Shown one piece after another: positions 24,319-32,560 of a stretch of DNA of 64,000 nucleotides. The first letter of the stretch is position 1; each line of letters begins with the position of its first letter. Source of the DNA: Paraflavitalea pollutisoli (GTDB lineage Bacteria; Bacteroidota; Bacteroidia; Chitinophagales; Chitinophagaceae); contig NZ_JARKMX010000008.1 of the NCBI RefSeq assembly GCF_029360705.1, positions 744,001-808,000 on the forward strand, given 5' to 3'. The position numbers and the translations under genes are program-made. The notes under the pieces were generated by a model, which was given only the letters and a program-made list of their open reading frames with translations, did not search any database and was not told where the DNA came from.

Positions 24319-26334
24319 TTACCGTATCAGCATGGTCGTGCCTTTCTGGGTAATCTTTTCTTTGGTATCGATATGGGTGAAGGTGAGTACCCATACATAG
24401 GCCCCCGAAGCCTGCAGTTGCCCGTTGATCTTACCATCCCACCGCACTCTCCAGTTCTTCGTTTCGAAGACCAGTTGGCCAAAGCGGTTGTACACGCGAA
24501 ATTGCAGATCGGTCGCTTTGAAGGCGTTGAGTGGATACAGTTCATCATTGTTGCCATCGCCATTGGGCGTAAAAGCATTGGGCACGGTAATGTAGCACGA
24601 CGGAACCACTTCCATTTTACGATAAGCCGTATCAAAGCAATTTTTATCGTTCTCCACGATCAGCCGGATGGTATAATTGACCGAACGTGGTGCGGGCCGG
24701 GCGTAGCGTTGCATATCAGGCAACTGTTGCGTACTGATCGTGCCATTACCAAACGTCCAGTGCCAGTTGATGATTTTGCCCATACTGCTGTCGATAAACT
24801 TCGCCGGATCGTCGGGGCACAAGATATCCGGTGCCCCAAATCTTGCATCCATGGCATTGTCCAGGACCACTACTTTGGTGACGGTATCGGCACACACGCC
24901 ATTGCTGACCTGCAGGGTAACGGGTTTATCGCCAAAGCTTGGAAAGATGAAGGTGGGGTTCTGTTCCTGACTGATAGACGTGCCGCCGAAACGCCATATC
25001 CAGATCTTCACATCATTGCCGCCCGGATGAAAGAAATCCACTGTATCTTTCACGCAACCCCAGCGTATAGCATGGGAGAAGTCGGCGTTCACCGTGTCAT
25101 AACTGACAAAGTAGACAGATTCTCCTATCGGCGTTTCCATGCCACATTCATCGATGATGGTATTGCCATCGGTACCCCTTTTCAACTGAACAGTCCATCT
25201 ACCAGCCTTTTGCAAGGGCGCAGCAAAGCGCAAATGAATGACGGAGGTGAGGCCATCCACACATGTTCCCACAGCACCGACAATGGAAACAGGCAGCCCG
25301 TTGATGATGAAATCGCTGCCATCGGGGGCGATGGAACTGCAACGGATATTGTTATTAAAGACCAGGTGGATCACATCGGGAGCACAACCAAGCGACGTCA
25401 CACTATCCATGGGTGTGGGGAAAACCGGGTACACGGTGACGGGCAAGGCAGCGCCGGAATCGATCTGACGGTCGCAGTTGTCGAGCAGGCTGTTACCGTC
25501 TGATCCTTTGGTCATGACCAGGTTATAATTGCCGGGGGCGATCATTCTATCTACCGTCAGGATCACACTGTCCATATCGAAGCCGGTGGTACAGCCCACG
25601 CCTACTGCTTTGACAACATTGCCCGCGGAAGGCTTCAACAGGAAATCGCTGCCATTGGCGGCCAGGCTATTGCATTTCATCTTCTTGTTGAGCTTTACGC
25701 GGATGATAGAACCCTGACAGGCAGCGAGGGCATTTTCCAAAGCAGGCAACTTGTTGTCGGTAATAACGGCCGTGCCACCGCTGAAAGAGAGTTTATAGCC
25801 GCTTTGCGAATCCGTATAATGGCTTACCAGCAACAGGTAAGTATGTCCTTTGATAAGACTGGGCGATCTGGCGAAGGTGGGCCTGTTTTCGGAGGGTATA
25901 GAGGCGCACTGAATGGTGGAGGAGCCCCCGGGAGATGCACCAGTGAGGCCATAGGTACCTGCCCAGTTGCCGGTGACCACCAGGTTCCTGTTATAGAACA
26001 CCTCCCGTGGATTTTGTCCGGTGATATCGTACAACATCCAGTCATAGTCGTCGCCGAGGTCATTGGGGGTGATCACGAAGTCGAGCGTGCCCGATTCAAA
26101 GCAATCGATCCGGTACCAGTAAGGATTTTTATCGGAGTAGCCGGCATCGGAGGTGCAGCCGGGCACGGTAACAGCAGCGGAGCCGCAGATGGGTACATTC
26201 GTTTGGGTGAAGGTGCTGGTGCCGCATACCGGGAAGGCAGTTTCCGGCGTTTGCCCAAGATTGCTACAGGGTTGGGCCCGGGAGATGGTGGAAAGCAGCA
26301 GGATCAGTACCAGTACGGCTACACAGCGTTGCAT
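24319..26334 (-). CDS. Large surface protein with PKD domain and T9SS type-B (CHU_C) sorting domain
   Basis: A 671-aa secreted protein from the ATG at 26334, which gives a clean signal peptide (MQRCVAVLVLILLLSTISRAQ); the frame is open to 26400. The mature part contains a Cys-rich beta domain (FPVCGTSTFTQTNVPICG...YWYRIDCFESGTLDFVITP), two similar Ig-like repeats (each with a C-x-S-x-x-x-x-GSDF block), a PKD-type domain (WIWRFGG...VTLQVSNGVC) and another (NWHWTFGNGT). It ends in the gliding-motility C-terminal domain VPNAFTPNGDGNNDELYP...FRVYNRFGQLVFE...WDGKINGQ. The last is the T9SS type-B signal. Its role is probably adhesion or glycan binding. Confidence 0.88.
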   Translation of the reverse strand: MQRCVAVLVLILLLSTISRAQPCSNLGQTPETAFPVCGTSTFTQTNVPICGSAAVTVPGCTSDAGYSDKNPYWYRIDCFESGTLDFVITPNDLGDDYDWMLYDITGQNPREVFYNRNLVVTGNWAGTYGLTGASPGGSSTIQCASIPSENRPTFARSPSLIKGHTYLLLVSHYTDSQSGYKLSFSGGTAVITDNKLPALENALAACQGSIIRVKLNKKMKCNSLAANGSDFLLKPSAGNVVKAVGVGCTTGFDMDSVILTVDRMIAPGNYNLVMTKGSDGNSLLDNCDRQIDSGAALPVTVYPVFPTPMDSVTSLGCAPDVIHLVFNNNIRCSSIAPDGSDFIINGLPVSIVGAVGTCVDGLTSVIHLRFAAPLQKAGRWTVQLKRGTDGNTIIDECGMETPIGESVYFVSYDTVNADFSHAIRWGCVKDTVDFFHPGGNDVKIWIWRFGGTSISQEQNPTFIFPSFGDKPVTLQVSNGVCADTVTKVVVLDNAMDARFGAPDILCPDDPAKFIDSSMGKIINWHWTFGNGTISTQQLPDMQRYARPAPRSVNYTIRLIVENDKNCFDTAYRKMEVVPSCYITVPNAFTPNGDGNNDELYPLNAFKATDLQFRVYNRFGQLVFETKNWRVRWDGKINGQLQASGAYVWVLTFTHIDTKEKITQKGTTMLIR

Positions 26335-26731
26335 AGGCCTATTGACCGCGCTCCCGTAGATTTCGTTGCAAATAGTATCCATTTTCCCCATAAGTAGCAC
26401 GAACTCCGGCGAGGCGATTGCCTGGCCGCTTCGGGCTAAGGTACCGGATAATCAATTAATGGATGGTTAATAAAAGATGGAGGCCCCGTTCCGGCCGATG
26501 AAACACCCGGATAGGCTGCCGGAGCAGCTGAAGTGGCGTAATGTCCGTGTGGCTGGCCTGCTGATCCCCGGGGTTCAGGGTGATGCGAAAAGTTGCGATA
26601 CGGTAATTTTACCACCGCGGCACATAACTCTACTATTGCACCCGCTGTCGAAAGGCTGTACTTTTAGCTCCGTCAGATCGGCGACATCCTGCTCTCCGAT
26701 CGAATCCAACCAATCCTGGAAAATGGTACCT

Positions 26732-27031
26732 ATGAAAGAACCTTTACTGCCAGCAGCGCGTTTCTTATCCGCTACGCAACGCATTACCCTCTACCCGACC
26801 CTGGTCACAGAGCGTCGGTTTTGGCTGCAGCTGTACAATATCGACAGGACGGTTTTCGCGATCTATTTTTACACGCTCAGCGGCGCTTTGTTGTTCCGCA
26901 GTGTGCTCGCACATAAAGAGCATTTCTCGACGCATGCCATACCCTTGCCCCAATACGTCACCGGCGGCATCTACAAAGTGGCGGTGTGTTGCGGCGACCA
27001 TCATTTTCTTCACTCGATCGTGGTACGATGA
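26732..27031 (+). CDS. Stand-alone T9SS type-A sorting-domain-like protein
   Basis: A 99-aa protein from the ATG at 26732. The stretch ITLYPTLVTERRFWLQLYN, then FAIYFYTLSGALLFRSVL and QYVTGGIYKVAVCCGDHHF, reproduces the pattern of Por-secretion-system C-terminal domains (YPNP...V.v.n..G......G.Y.v.v). No signal peptide or cargo domain precedes it: the frame is open to 26477, but that part is not protein-like. It could be a degenerate remnant of a larger surface protein or an independent short gene. Upstream 26335-26731 shows nothing else recognisable. Confidence 0.55.
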   Translation: MKEPLLPAARFLSATQRITLYPTLVTERRFWLQLYNIDRTVFAIYFYTLSGALLFRSVLAHKEHFSTHAIPLPQYVTGGIYKVAVCCGDHHFLHSIVVR

Positions 27032-27127
27032 TGGGGCTGGCTGCAGGGAGATCAGGTGTTGGTACATTGCCGGGGCCAGGCTGCCATACGATCCCGTAGC
27101 CCAATGATGGCGCGGTAGCTGATGCGA

Positions 27128-27814
27128 TCAGGTGAAAACGCGCACGATAGAGAGGGCGCTGAGCTCTTTTTGGCGTAAAGTTTCTGTATCAGGGACTTCA
27201 CCAATAATTTCGACCCCTAGTAGCACAATTACTGGTGACTGAAATCCGGCGGGCATTTTAAGCGTCAACTGCAGCGGTCTGGTATGCCGATCATTTGAAC
27301 TAAAAAAATTGCTGTAACTTTCTTGAAATAAGATTTCCTCGTTCTTAAAATCTATACTGGTGATACCAAACATCAGGATGAAATCGTAGCTATTTTTAGT
27401 ACCAACTGTCATCGTATGTGGATTAAAAAATGGGAAGTCCACGATCACAATTCCTTCCGATCGATTGATCTGAACATCAAAAGGCGCATACAGTACATCT
27501 TTTACAGGTTTGGCTTGGTTGAAATTGTAGCCTTCGAGCAAGCGAAGCGGCTCTACAGTTATATCTCTGTCGCCCCTTTTATGTAGCGCATCAGTCTTCA
27601 CAATACGCCCCATCCGACGCGTTAGCCGAGCTGATACATAGCGATCCGCCGTATGGTTGATGAATACCGGAAATGCCTGCCGCAGCAGTCTGTTTGCACG
27701 CGCGCCCCTGCCAAATTCCGCCCTGTTTTCTTCACTACGTTCCGAGCGGGAAGCGTATTTTTTATTTTCTTTCTTTTTGTCCTTGGTGATTGATTTTTTC
27801 TTGCCCCTGGCCAT
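27128..27814 (-). CDS. Uncharacterised Bacteroidota protein (MARxK / EFGRxxxA type)
   Basis: A 228-aa protein from the ATG at 27814, chosen because MARGKKKS resembles the usual start of this family; the frame is open 150 nt upstream. Residues 1-30 are very basic. Then comes AEFGRGARANRLLRQAF, followed by LTRRMGRIVKTDALHKRGDR, LLEGYNFN and DVLYAPFDVQINRSEGIVIVDFPFFNP. This pattern is familiar from a widespread but unnamed Bacteroidota family. No catalytic motif, signal or membrane segment is seen. Region 27815-28052 upstream is A+T-rich and otherwise empty. Confidence 0.7.
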   Translation of the reverse strand: MARGKKKSITKDKKKENKKYASRSERSEENRAEFGRGARANRLLRQAFPVFINHTADRYVSARLTRRMGRIVKTDALHKRGDRDITVEPLRLLEGYNFNQAKPVKDVLYAPFDVQINRSEGIVIVDFPFFNPHTMTVGTKNSYDFILMFGITSIDFKNEEILFQESYSNFFSSNDRHTRPLQLTLKMPAGFQSPVIVLLGVEIIGEVPDTETLRQKELSALSIVRVFT

Positions 27815-28052
27815 CGTAAAGCGATTTCTGTATATACGGAAAGGGAAATCGTTGAGACTTTTTTTATAAAATATAAATTGGATATTGATTATCAATGCTA
27901 TACAATATTTTCGGACTTTAGAATGGCCAAGGTCGCACTGGAAATTGAAGGGGATAGATGACAAAACGCATGTATCCCGCTCAGAATCTGCTTGTTATAG
28001 CACTACTGGTAACATTGGCCAACTAGCAATGTAGCACTGTATAGGCAAGTGG

Positions 28053-28086
28053 AGTGCGACCTTTAGTACTATGTAGTGCGACCTTT
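28053..28086. repeat. 12-bp exact direct repeat with 22-bp spacing
   Basis: AGTGCGACCTTT occurs at 28053-28064 and again at 28075-28086. It lies 84-117 bp upstream of the single-pass membrane protein gene. The core resembles the TAAGTGYGCA units at 18.2 and 22.7 kb, so one regulator family may use all three (inference). Confidence 0.5.
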
Positions 28087-28169
28087 CCCGCAGTAACTGG
28101 CCTTTCGGCATACACCTGGCATACATTGCCGGTACGTGTGAAATCCTGGCGCCGGCGCATCATATAGGC

Positions 28170-28661
28170 ATGCCGCGCCCCCTGAAACCTTATTATCCCG
28201 GATTGATCAGCCTGATAGGGCTCACCGCTTTCATTTGGACCTATTGCAAGGATAGTTATGACTTTGTACACCGGCATCAGCCGCGACCTATACGGATGTT
28301 TCTTCCCAAAGACGACAACACGCCCAGTGAAACAGGCATCGCCTTTTCCAAATACTATATATTGGAAGCACTGAAGCATAAACATATTACAACTGTACAA
28401 CTGGACGAATACCATAATTGGGGGACCAAGCCTGCCAAAGTAGATTTTATCAGGAGAGAAATAGAAAGGATGACTTTCACGCACGACAGTAGTGCAGTAT
28501 TGAAAGTGGTATTTTGTATTACTTCAAACTATGGTGATATGATGGGCATCATGCACTTTTTGCAGTTCTACGGAGTGAAGCGCTACGCGCTGATTGATGA
28601 CGCCTATTACATCTTCGGCAACTGGCCGCCCGAGCCACTGCCTGAATGGAGTGATCTATAA
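28170..28661 (+). CDS. Single-pass membrane protein, Bacteroidota-specific
   Basis: A 163-aa protein with one N-terminal hydrophobic helix (GLISLIGLTAFIWTYC, about residues 11-26) and a soluble C-terminal domain. The last part (VLKVVFCITSNYGDMMGIMHFLQFYGVKRYALIDDAYYIF) recalls the ExbD/TolR fold, in which a small periplasmic domain follows one helix, but there is no exbB next to it. It is probably anchored in the inner membrane. Function unknown. The octamer array B follows its stop codon. Confidence 0.7.
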   Translation: MPRPLKPYYPGLISLIGLTAFIWTYCKDSYDFVHRHQPRPIRMFLPKDDNTPSETGIAFSKYYILEALKHKHITTVQLDEYHNWGTKPAKVDFIRREIERMTFTHDSSAVLKVVFCITSNYGDMMGIMHFLQFYGVKRYALIDDAYYIFGNWPPEPLPEWSDL

Positions 28662-28686
28662 GTGGAGGATGCTCGCTATCACCGCT

Positions 28687-28730
28687 TTCCCTCGTTGCCT
28701 TTGTGCCTTGATGCCTTGATGCCTTTTTTA
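28687..28730 (+). repeat. GCCTNNNT octamer array, copy B
   Basis: Contains CCTCGTT, then GCCTTTGT, GCCTTGAT, GCCTTGAT and GCCTTTTTT in 8-nt steps. It fills the gap between the convergent membrane-protein and AraC genes. Confidence 0.75.
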
Positions 28731-29717
28731 CCGCCGCAGGCTTCCTGGCGTCACGCCAAACTTCTTTCGAAAGGCGGTCGAGAAATGCTGTACGGAGGAA
28801 TAACCCAGCGCATCTGCAATCTCCTTGATGGCAATACCGCCCCCCAGTAATTGCTCCCGGGCCTGCACCAGCTTGTGATCGCTCAGGTACCCATACACCG
28901 TATTGTTGAACACCTGCTTGAAACCCTGTTTCAACTTAAACTCATTGATACCGGCTATACGGGCAAGTTCCGTCAGCGAGGGCGGATTCAGCGAATGCTG
29001 CAACAGGTAGTCGCGGGCATGCCAGATACTTTCTTTATCAGACGAATTGGTAATGATCCTTTGCTGCTTTTCTGCATTCTCATACATCTGCGCCTGCAAG
29101 GTCAGCAGCTCGATGCATTTCGATTGCAGGTACAGGAGCTTCAGTCCGCCTTCACAACTGCAGTCCATCACATCCCGGATGCATTGGTGCATGGCAAAAG
29201 AGATGGGCAGGTTCTGCATACTAAATTGCGAAGCCCGGCCACGGGCAATGATATCGGCAAAACGCCGCAGGCCCGGACTGCCCGACTGCGCCAGTCCGAT
29301 GAAGAACTGCGTATTGAAATGTACTTCAAAGAATTTGTAACGATCCTGTTGCTCATACTCACCCACCCCATTGAAGCTGGGCGTATAGTGCAGGTTGTGC
29401 TCGTTTTGTTTGAACGTATACTTGCCGCCACTCAGGTCGTCGATCATGATGCCCTTGCCCGACAAGGTAAAATGCATCTCTACCAGGTCATGGTGATCAT
29501 CCATCCGGAAATGTAAACGACGGGATTCGTAGAGTTGCATATCACCGTATACGATGTAGATGCCGGCAAACGCGATACGTACCAGCTCGGCGTCGCCAAA
29601 GGGAAAACTGAAGATCTCGCGCTTCTCGGCTACGAGCAGACTGCCCAGGTTTTCCTCATAGAAGGTGTCGTGCAGGATGAAGTCGGTGCCCTTTCCATCA
29701 CTAACGCTGACTTGCAT
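28728..29717 (-). CDS. AraC-family transcriptional regulator (PchR-like)
   Basis: A 329-aa regulator. The N-terminal sensing part (about 1-215) contains LVEMHFTLSGKGIMIDD and YKFFEVHFNTQFFIGLAQ. The C-terminal AraC DNA-binding domain (about 230-329) has both helix-turn-helices: PSLTELARIAGINEFKLKQGFKQVF and AIKEIADALGYSSVQHFSTAFRKKFGVTPGSLRR. It is divergent from the siderophore-interacting protein gene, and a 21-bp-spaced direct repeat lies between them. That arrangement matches PchR-type siderophore-responsive activators; the ligand is inferred. Confidence 0.92.
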   Translation of the reverse strand: MQVSVSDGKGTDFILHDTFYEENLGSLLVAEKREIFSFPFGDAELVRIAFAGIYIVYGDMQLYESRRLHFRMDDHHDLVEMHFTLSGKGIMIDDLSGGKYTFKQNEHNLHYTPSFNGVGEYEQQDRYKFFEVHFNTQFFIGLAQSGSPGLRRFADIIARGRASQFSMQNLPISFAMHQCIRDVMDCSCEGGLKLLYLQSKCIELLTLQAQMYENAEKQQRIITNSSDKESIWHARDYLLQHSLNPPSLTELARIAGINEFKLKQGFKQVFNNTVYGYLSDHKLVQAREQLLGGGIAIKEIADALGYSSVQHFSTAFRKKFGVTPGSLRR

Positions 29718-29720
29718 AAA

Positions 29721-29757
29721 ATCCGTTTAGTGTAAATCATTATCCGTTTCGTATAAA
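29721..29757. promoter_or_regulatory. Tandem AraC-type operator, 21-bp spacing
   Basis: ATCCGTTTAGTGTAAA (29721-29736) and ATCCGTTTCGTATAAA (29742-29757) agree at 14 of 16 positions and start 21 bp apart, the usual geometry of AraC-family half-sites. They begin 4 bp upstream of the regulator's own start and end 21 bp before the -7 box of the divergent gene. Confidence 0.75.
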
Positions 29758-29778
29758 GATGGCTATACACGGCAATGA

Positions 29779-29786
29779 TATTTTTG
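29779..29786 (+). promoter_or_regulatory. -7 box of the siderophore-interacting protein gene
   Basis: TATTTTTG is a perfect match to the Bacteroidota TAnnTTTG box, 36 nt before the ATG at 29823. The AraC direct repeat ends where the -33 element should lie, as expected for an activator contacting RNA polymerase. Confidence 0.65.
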
Positions 29787-29822
29787 TAAAGTTAAAATTC
29801 CATTTGACAAAACCATTAATCA

Positions 29823-30551
29823 ATGCCTCAAATTCCCAAATGGCTCGCCGACACCATGATGACCGTGGCCAATCCCTGGTTGCGGCACGCAGTGGTTACA
29901 GATACCACGATGGTCTCGGACGAGCTTCGACTGATTACCTTTCAGGGTGACTTCGATGAAGAGCACTTCCTGCCTGGCAAGATCGTGCAGTTTCGGGTCG
30001 ATGACACCAGTTTCCGTCACTATACCCTGTCGTCATTCAATAAGCAGCAGAACACCTGCTCTGTCTTATTCTACCTGCATGGCAAAGGACCCGGTAGCCA
30101 CTGGGCTTCGAGCCTGCAGGCAGGGCAGACCGTGAAGTTCCGCGCCGGACAAGGCAAACTCAAATACGACGAGAAGACCAGGCATCATTTCTTCTTTGGT
30201 GATGAAACAACGATCGGCCTCTTCAACTGGTACAAGACCACGGCCCTCGCCTGCAGTCATGAGTACTTCGGTGTACTGGAGCTGCATCCGCCACACGGCA
30301 CAGCCCTCAACAACCTGAAGATCATGATCGACAATGTAGACACTACGTTGGAAGCCCCTGCTGTCAGCGCCATCGACTGGATGGATGAGATGCACCCCGA
30401 TTGCTGGGCGAATTGGAAGGGCGCTACCTTCTACCTGGCCGGCAGAGCGATCTCCATCAGTCGCTTCAAGAAATACCTGCTCGGTAAAGGCGTTCATGCC
30501 AGTCAGATCAGGATGGATGCTTATTGGGCCGATGGCAAATGCGGCCTATAA
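29823..30551 (+). CDS. Siderophore-interacting protein (ferric-siderophore reductase family)
   Basis: A 242-aa flavoprotein of the ViuB/SIP family, which releases iron from siderophores by reduction using FAD and a pyridine nucleotide or ferredoxin. The FAD-binding barrel (about 20-115) has FLPGKIVQFRVDDTSFRHYTLSSF, where R-x-Y-T/S is the flavin motif. The C-terminal reductase half contains HHFFFGDETTIGLFNWYK and WKGATFYLAGRAISISRFKKYL. It is cytoplasmic. It is driven by a promoter shared with the divergent AraC regulator and ends before a strong terminator. Confidence 0.9.
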   Translation: MPQIPKWLADTMMTVANPWLRHAVVTDTTMVSDELRLITFQGDFDEEHFLPGKIVQFRVDDTSFRHYTLSSFNKQQNTCSVLFYLHGKGPGSHWASSLQAGQTVKFRAGQGKLKYDEKTRHHFFFGDETTIGLFNWYKTTALACSHEYFGVLELHPPHGTALNNLKIMIDNVDTTLEAPAVSAIDWMDEMHPDCWANWKGATFYLAGRAISISRFKKYLLGKGVHASQIRMDAYWADGKCGL

Positions 30552-30675
30552 GGGCCAATCACGTACTGCAGGCGACACCGTTTCATCTCGTATTGTCGCA
30601 ATGTTTCCCTCCAGGTAGTGTTTACCGCTATCGTACCAGCGCTCACCGCGCTATAGCCATGAAAAGAACTTTTCG

Positions 30676-30708
30676 CGCTACCGCCCTAAAGCGGTAGCGT
30701 TTTTGTTT
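30676..30708 (+). terminator. Rho-independent terminator
   Basis: CGCTACCGC (30676-30684) and GCGGTAGCG (30691-30699) form a perfect 9-bp stem with a 6-nt loop, followed by TTTTTGTTT. It lies 125 nt after the siderophore-interacting protein gene. Confidence 0.9.
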
Positions 30709-30761
30709 ATACAGCTATGTGTCGGGATAGTTCGGAAATAATTACGCGTTTGACTTATCTT

Positions 30762-32393
30762 TTACCAGAATACGGTATACAAGGCCGCGAGGATACCGCA
30801 GATGATGACGGAGCCAATGAGGAAACCCGGTGATACGCGGAAGTCCGAACGATCGATCGTTACTTCCTGCTTACTGCTGATGGCCTGCGGACGCCATAGG
30901 CTCATGGCGATCATCACGGCGACAATCAATACAAAGGTGATCGTCATACGGTCGAGGAAGGGATAGTCGGGGAAGGCGCCACCGGTCCAGTCGGGGAGAA
31001 ATTTGAGTACAGTGGAAACGGGTATCGTGAGCAGCGTACCCGCAAGGGCAGCCGAAGCCGTCGTTTTCTTCCAGAACAGACCCAGCAAAAAGATCGCCAG
31101 TACACCCGGTGAGATAAAGCCTACATACTCCTGGATGAATTGATAGGCCTGGTCGAGCGTGCGCAAGGCCGGTGCTACTACCGCAGCAATCAGCATAGAA
31201 ATGATCACTGCCCAACGGCCAGTCCGCACGATCTGCTTTTCACTGGCCTCTTTCTTAAAGTACTTCTTATAAATATCGAGCGAAAAGATGGTCGCGATGC
31301 TATTGGTCTTCCCGGCCAATGAAGCCACCACGGCGGCTGTCAGGGCAGCAAAAGCCAGTCCCTTCAAGCCCGATGGCAACAGATTCATCAGGGTTGGATA
31401 GGCATGGTCGGGTTTGATCTTACCGGCAGCGTCGGTCATCTCGGCCTGGAACATACCCTGTTGGTGCATCACATACATGGCAATGCCGGGTAATACGGCG
31501 ATCACCGGGATCAATAGTTTCAGGAAGGCGGCGAAAAGGATACCGCTACGAGCGGTCTTCAGATCAGCCCCCAGGGCTCGTTGCGTAATGTATTGGTTAC
31601 AACCCCAGTAAGCCAGGTTGTTGATCCACATTCCCCCGATCAATACCGACATGCCGGGCAGGTCTTTATAATAAGGATGATCCTCTTTAAAGATCATGTG
31701 AAAATGCGAACCGGCCTGCTCGCGCAACAGTGAGAGCCCTTTCAATACATTGGTGCCGTAGCCAAACTTTTCCGAGAGCAGGGTCAGGGCCAGGTACGTG
31801 GTGATGAGGCCTCCGGCGATGAGCACCAATACCTGTATCACATCGGTATAACCGATCACCTTCATGCCGCCCAGGGTCACGACGACCGAGCATATGCTGA
31901 GGCCGGCGATACACCAGGCAAAGGGAATGCCGGTAATGGCGTTGATGGCGATGGCGCCGAGGTAAATGATGGAGGTGAGGTTGACGAACACATACACCAG
32001 CAGCCAGAATACGGCCATGATGGTGCTCACTTTATCGTTGTACCGCTGCGCCAGGAACTGGGGCATGGTATAGATCCTGTTCTTTAGGTAGAGTGGAATG
32101 AAGAAGATGGCCACGATGATGAGGGTGGCGGCGGCCATCCATTCGTAGGTGGAGATGGCGAGTCCGAGGGCAAAGCCGGATCCTGACATACCGATGAAAT
32201 GCTCGGCGGAAATATTGGAAGCGATGAGGCTGGCGCCGATGGCCCACCAGGTGAGCGATCCTTCGGCCAGGAAAAAGTCTTTGGAGTCAGTAGACGTCTT
32301 CTTCTTTTTGGTGTAGATATACAGTCCGTAGAGTGATACCACGACAAAGTAAACCAGGAAGACAATGTAGTCAGCAGTTCGTAGTTGGTTCAT
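30762..32393 (-). CDS. Sodium:solute symporter (SSS family), putative myo-inositol importer
   Basis: Inner-membrane Na+-coupled importer, 543 aa with about 14 hydrophobic segments. Family motifs are FFLAEGSLTWWAIGASLIASNISAEHFIGMSG (residues about 39-70, SGLT-like), TMPQFLAQRYN and LGGMKVIGYTDVIQV, then ALTAAVVASLAGKTNSIATIFSLDIYKKYF. The resemblance to SGLT/SMIT-type sugar and inositol carriers is good. It lies downstream of the inositol oxygenase gene in the same direction with a 167-nt gap, so myo-inositol is the most likely substrate (inference). A CGAAACCG word at 32458-32465 on its strand matches half of the LacI operator upstream of the oxygenase. Confidence 0.9.
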   Translation of the reverse strand: MNQLRTADYIVFLVYFVVVSLYGLYIYTKKKKTSTDSKDFFLAEGSLTWWAIGASLIASNISAEHFIGMSGSGFALGLAISTYEWMAAATLIIVAIFFIPLYLKNRIYTMPQFLAQRYNDKVSTIMAVFWLLVYVFVNLTSIIYLGAIAINAITGIPFAWCIAGLSICSVVVTLGGMKVIGYTDVIQVLVLIAGGLITTYLALTLLSEKFGYGTNVLKGLSLLREQAGSHFHMIFKEDHPYYKDLPGMSVLIGGMWINNLAYWGCNQYITQRALGADLKTARSGILFAAFLKLLIPVIAVLPGIAMYVMHQQGMFQAEMTDAAGKIKPDHAYPTLMNLLPSGLKGLAFAALTAAVVASLAGKTNSIATIFSLDIYKKYFKKEASEKQIVRTGRWAVIISMLIAAVVAPALRTLDQAYQFIQEYVGFISPGVLAIFLLGLFWKKTTASAALAGTLLTIPVSTVLKFLPDWTGGAFPDYPFLDRMTITFVLIVAVMIAMSLWRPQAISSKQEVTIDRSDFRVSPGFLIGSVIICGILAALYTVFW

Positions 32394-32514
32394 ATAGCAG
32401 TATTACCGCTGATCGCGGCACTACAAGTTAATGAACTTATAGCGACACACGATCATTCGGTTTCGTTCTGATCTGATGTGACCTTTGGTAATGTAGATGC
32501 CCGGAAATAGACCC

Positions 32515-32547
32515 GTGCAACAGGCACACTATTAAAGCCTGCTGCAC
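32515..32547 (-). terminator. Hairpin between the inositol oxygenase and symporter genes
   Basis: Arms 32515-32525 and 32537-32547 pair over 11 positions with one mismatch. No U-tract follows on the minus strand, so it may attenuate or process the transcript rather than end it. Confidence 0.45.
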
Positions 32548-32560
32548 GGCGGTCTAATGA

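Noticed and set aside
24373-25503. A 376-codon open frame on the plus strand
   Set aside because: Antisense to the T9SS type-B surface protein with recognised domains; no protein-like pattern.
26477-26731. An upstream extension of the stand-alone sorting-domain protein
   Set aside because: The extra 85 residues have no signal peptide and no protein-like pattern.
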